DNA from: Humisphaera borealis
GTDB taxonomy: Bacteria > Planctomycetota > Phycisphaerae > Tepidisphaerales > Tepidisphaeraceae
Reading direction: 5' to 3'
Assembly (NCBI RefSeq): GCF_015169395.1
Contig: NZ_CP063458.1
Span: 620,001-684,000, forward strand
Length of the DNA: 64,000 nt
Position 1 is the stretch's first letter; each line of letters starts with the position of its first letter. The translations under genes were made by a program, and so were the position numbers. The notes beneath the pieces are model-generated. The model had not been told where the DNA came from and did not search any database. It saw only the letters and a list, made by a program, of their open reading frames with translations. Below, in pieces: positions 63,801 to 64,000 of this stretch.

Positions 63801-63999
63801 TGATGTTGGTCGATGCGACGTCAGCGGTCGGGGCGGTGGTGTCATTTTCGACGACCAGCAGGGGCCCTGCGCCGCCGCCGACCTCCTTCGACTGGAACGT
63901 CGATTTGCCCGTTCCACCGGTACCGCGGAACACCAGGCCGATGACGGTCGCGCCGGCGGCCTTCTGGGCTTGCAGAAAACTGGTCACGTTCCAGGTGTA
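60844..63999 (-). CDS. large surface protein with DNRLRE-like, Ig-like and delta-60 repeats (N-terminus outside window)
   Basis: The frame is open to the right edge, so the start lies beyond base 64000; 1051 codons are visible. The visible N-terminus (YTWNVTSFLQAQKAAGATVI ... FQSKE) resembles the end of a DNRLRE carbohydrate-binding-like domain. Three SwmB/Ig-like domains follow (AGIDASSIGPNDLAVTG, NVAIATGTIGTGDVTVAR, QAIDSSSIDSGDVSVVQ), then delta-60 repeats (DGSFNGGSPISSGFVAEAMT, LDKTFGQGGIVLADWGG, IDTAFGQGGATLLKPGG). The last 240 residues match the C-terminal domain of the adjacent gene. The pair, 184 bp apart on the same strand, probably arose by duplication. Confidence 0.8.
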   Translation of the reverse strand, partial: YTWNVTSFLQAQKAAGATVIGLVFRGTGGTGKSTFQSKEVGGGAGPLLVVENDTTAPTADVASTNITTAGGTTHTVTVTYNDNAGIDASSIGPNDLAVTGPNGAVTVSGVTVDSSNPKSVVATYTLDAPGGSWDGLGDNGTYNVTVQTGEVRDFESNSATGTGSFTVNIPTDTTPPVAATFNAQPITTAGGPTYTFTVTYTDNVAIATGTIGTGDVTVARNGGGGNLTVTGVTTSGTGGSVSATYTVSAPGGSWDASDNGTYTITVLSAGVKDTAGNNVAQTTTTFQANLPDITTPVVGITPVSQITTAGITATQITVTFTDNQAIDSSSIDSGDVSVVQDGGGALAVTLISKSSNSDVPSIVAVYSVAAPGGFWNNADNGTYTITVLPGAVLDSGGNTTPLAQAQFEVDVASTNAVADGSFNGGSPISSGFVAEAMTTDLLGRVLVAGRQGDRLAGTSQSVLQRLNADGSLDTFFGLGGQIISFPNDNDGFFAVAVDDKQRIVAAGFRAGELEVVRYTSKGKLDKTFGQGGIVLADWGGTDDTVYALAALPGGALLLGGTSSGNLAFGRLDARGNIDTAFGQGGATLLKPGGQNGAIGAIDVQNDGTIVAAGTVGTTVAVVKLSAAGSSDAGFGTAGVQSLTGLAVRTDLGRQDHTVGLAVSREGKMIIGSRSAGGDFAIRRLNADGSADNTFSGDSLATIDMGGDDDVDFIGLQGTGQICVVGTTDTGGSTRQIAIAALKADGTLDSSFSSGGKFTADSSLVISPGAAGPFVLHANGAMQTDGRLLLSAGEASSKATSSPIRRILMPGSGVLGFFGDVGGKNVKLSFLKENGTQVTLSLKNATGEALWDGSVLDLIVSGSDSATTLSVVAKKGDKRVMIRDLRADGDIKLVNAKPADFVGTCFVAGAAASLQLGSLSGTLAVASGITALTILGNASGAFVLSGVNLGTDSKIGGNGDAADAYAAGSIAKLTVNGQVTSTFVGAGVNPVNGTFGDSDDTLAGVGGSSIGAVTVKVGVSASTLFSAGAFAATAKIPQKIVPTLDPHFRVLS

Positions 64000-64000
64000 G

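Overview
This 64 kb window is a high-GC bacterial chromosome segment from a planctomycete. The most likely group is Phycisphaerae, for example a Tepidisphaeraceae-like organism, but that finer placement is inference. The evidence is two autotransporter-repeat proteins ending in PEP-CTERM sorting tails, a surface protein with a planctomycete LEPR-XLL-type N-terminus (IESLEARTLFA), tandem delta-60 propeller proteins, multihaem cytochrome plus propeller genes, and many palindromic intergenic repeats. No rRNA, tRNA or CRISPR array was recognised.

Layout. 1-8307: the end of a PEP-CTERM autotransporter-repeat protein, a PQQ-type propeller, a SHOCT protein, an unknown exported protein and two tandem exported paralogues. 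8533-12498: a 1321-residue exported protein combining a MACPF (perforin-like) region, a ricin-like segment and a C-terminal ribosomal bL12 C-terminal domain; this is the most unusual gene here. 12815-15668: a membrane-tethered HAD phosphatase and an HNH nuclease. 16012-19320: a second PEP-CTERM protein. 19321-20733: a gene-free repeat block. 20734-28743: redoxin, ruvC, two MFS transporters, eno with a clear terminator, a two-TM protein and a 57-residue membrane protein. 28822-35438: tsaB, a zinc-ribbon membrane protein, fliS, an expanded fliD, a small protein and a methyltransferase. 35517-38682: rph and an FHA-TM-trypsin-like protein. 38707-39896: an IS5-family element inserted into a long inverted repeat. 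39921-44946: a leftward group encoding a TAT-exported TIM barrel, a five-haem cytochrome and a propeller. 45047-48550: MOSC, recR, a lipoprotein, smpB and an exported STN-like coiled-coil protein. 48599-51303: an ECF sigma factor, a one-TM protein and a triple STN-like protein. 51430-53203: psd and pssA, the two steps of phosphatidylethanolamine synthesis. 53325-56847: a low-molecular-weight phosphatase, a second copy of the repeat block, a polytopic membrane protein and a TRIC-type channel. 56913-63999: two very large delta-60/Ig-like surface proteins, the second cut by the window edge.

How the parts work together. Housekeeping genes (eno, ruvC, recR, smpB, tsaB, rph, psd, pssA) are scattered singly or in pairs among large, lineage-specific envelope and surface genes. 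The intergenic DNA is rich in repeats: three REP-doublet (REPIN-like) elements, two copies of a composite module each carrying seven GGGTTCGTTCGGC boxes, and several families of long perfect hairpins near gene ends. All functional calls come from reading translated sequence and remembered family motifs. No database search was run.
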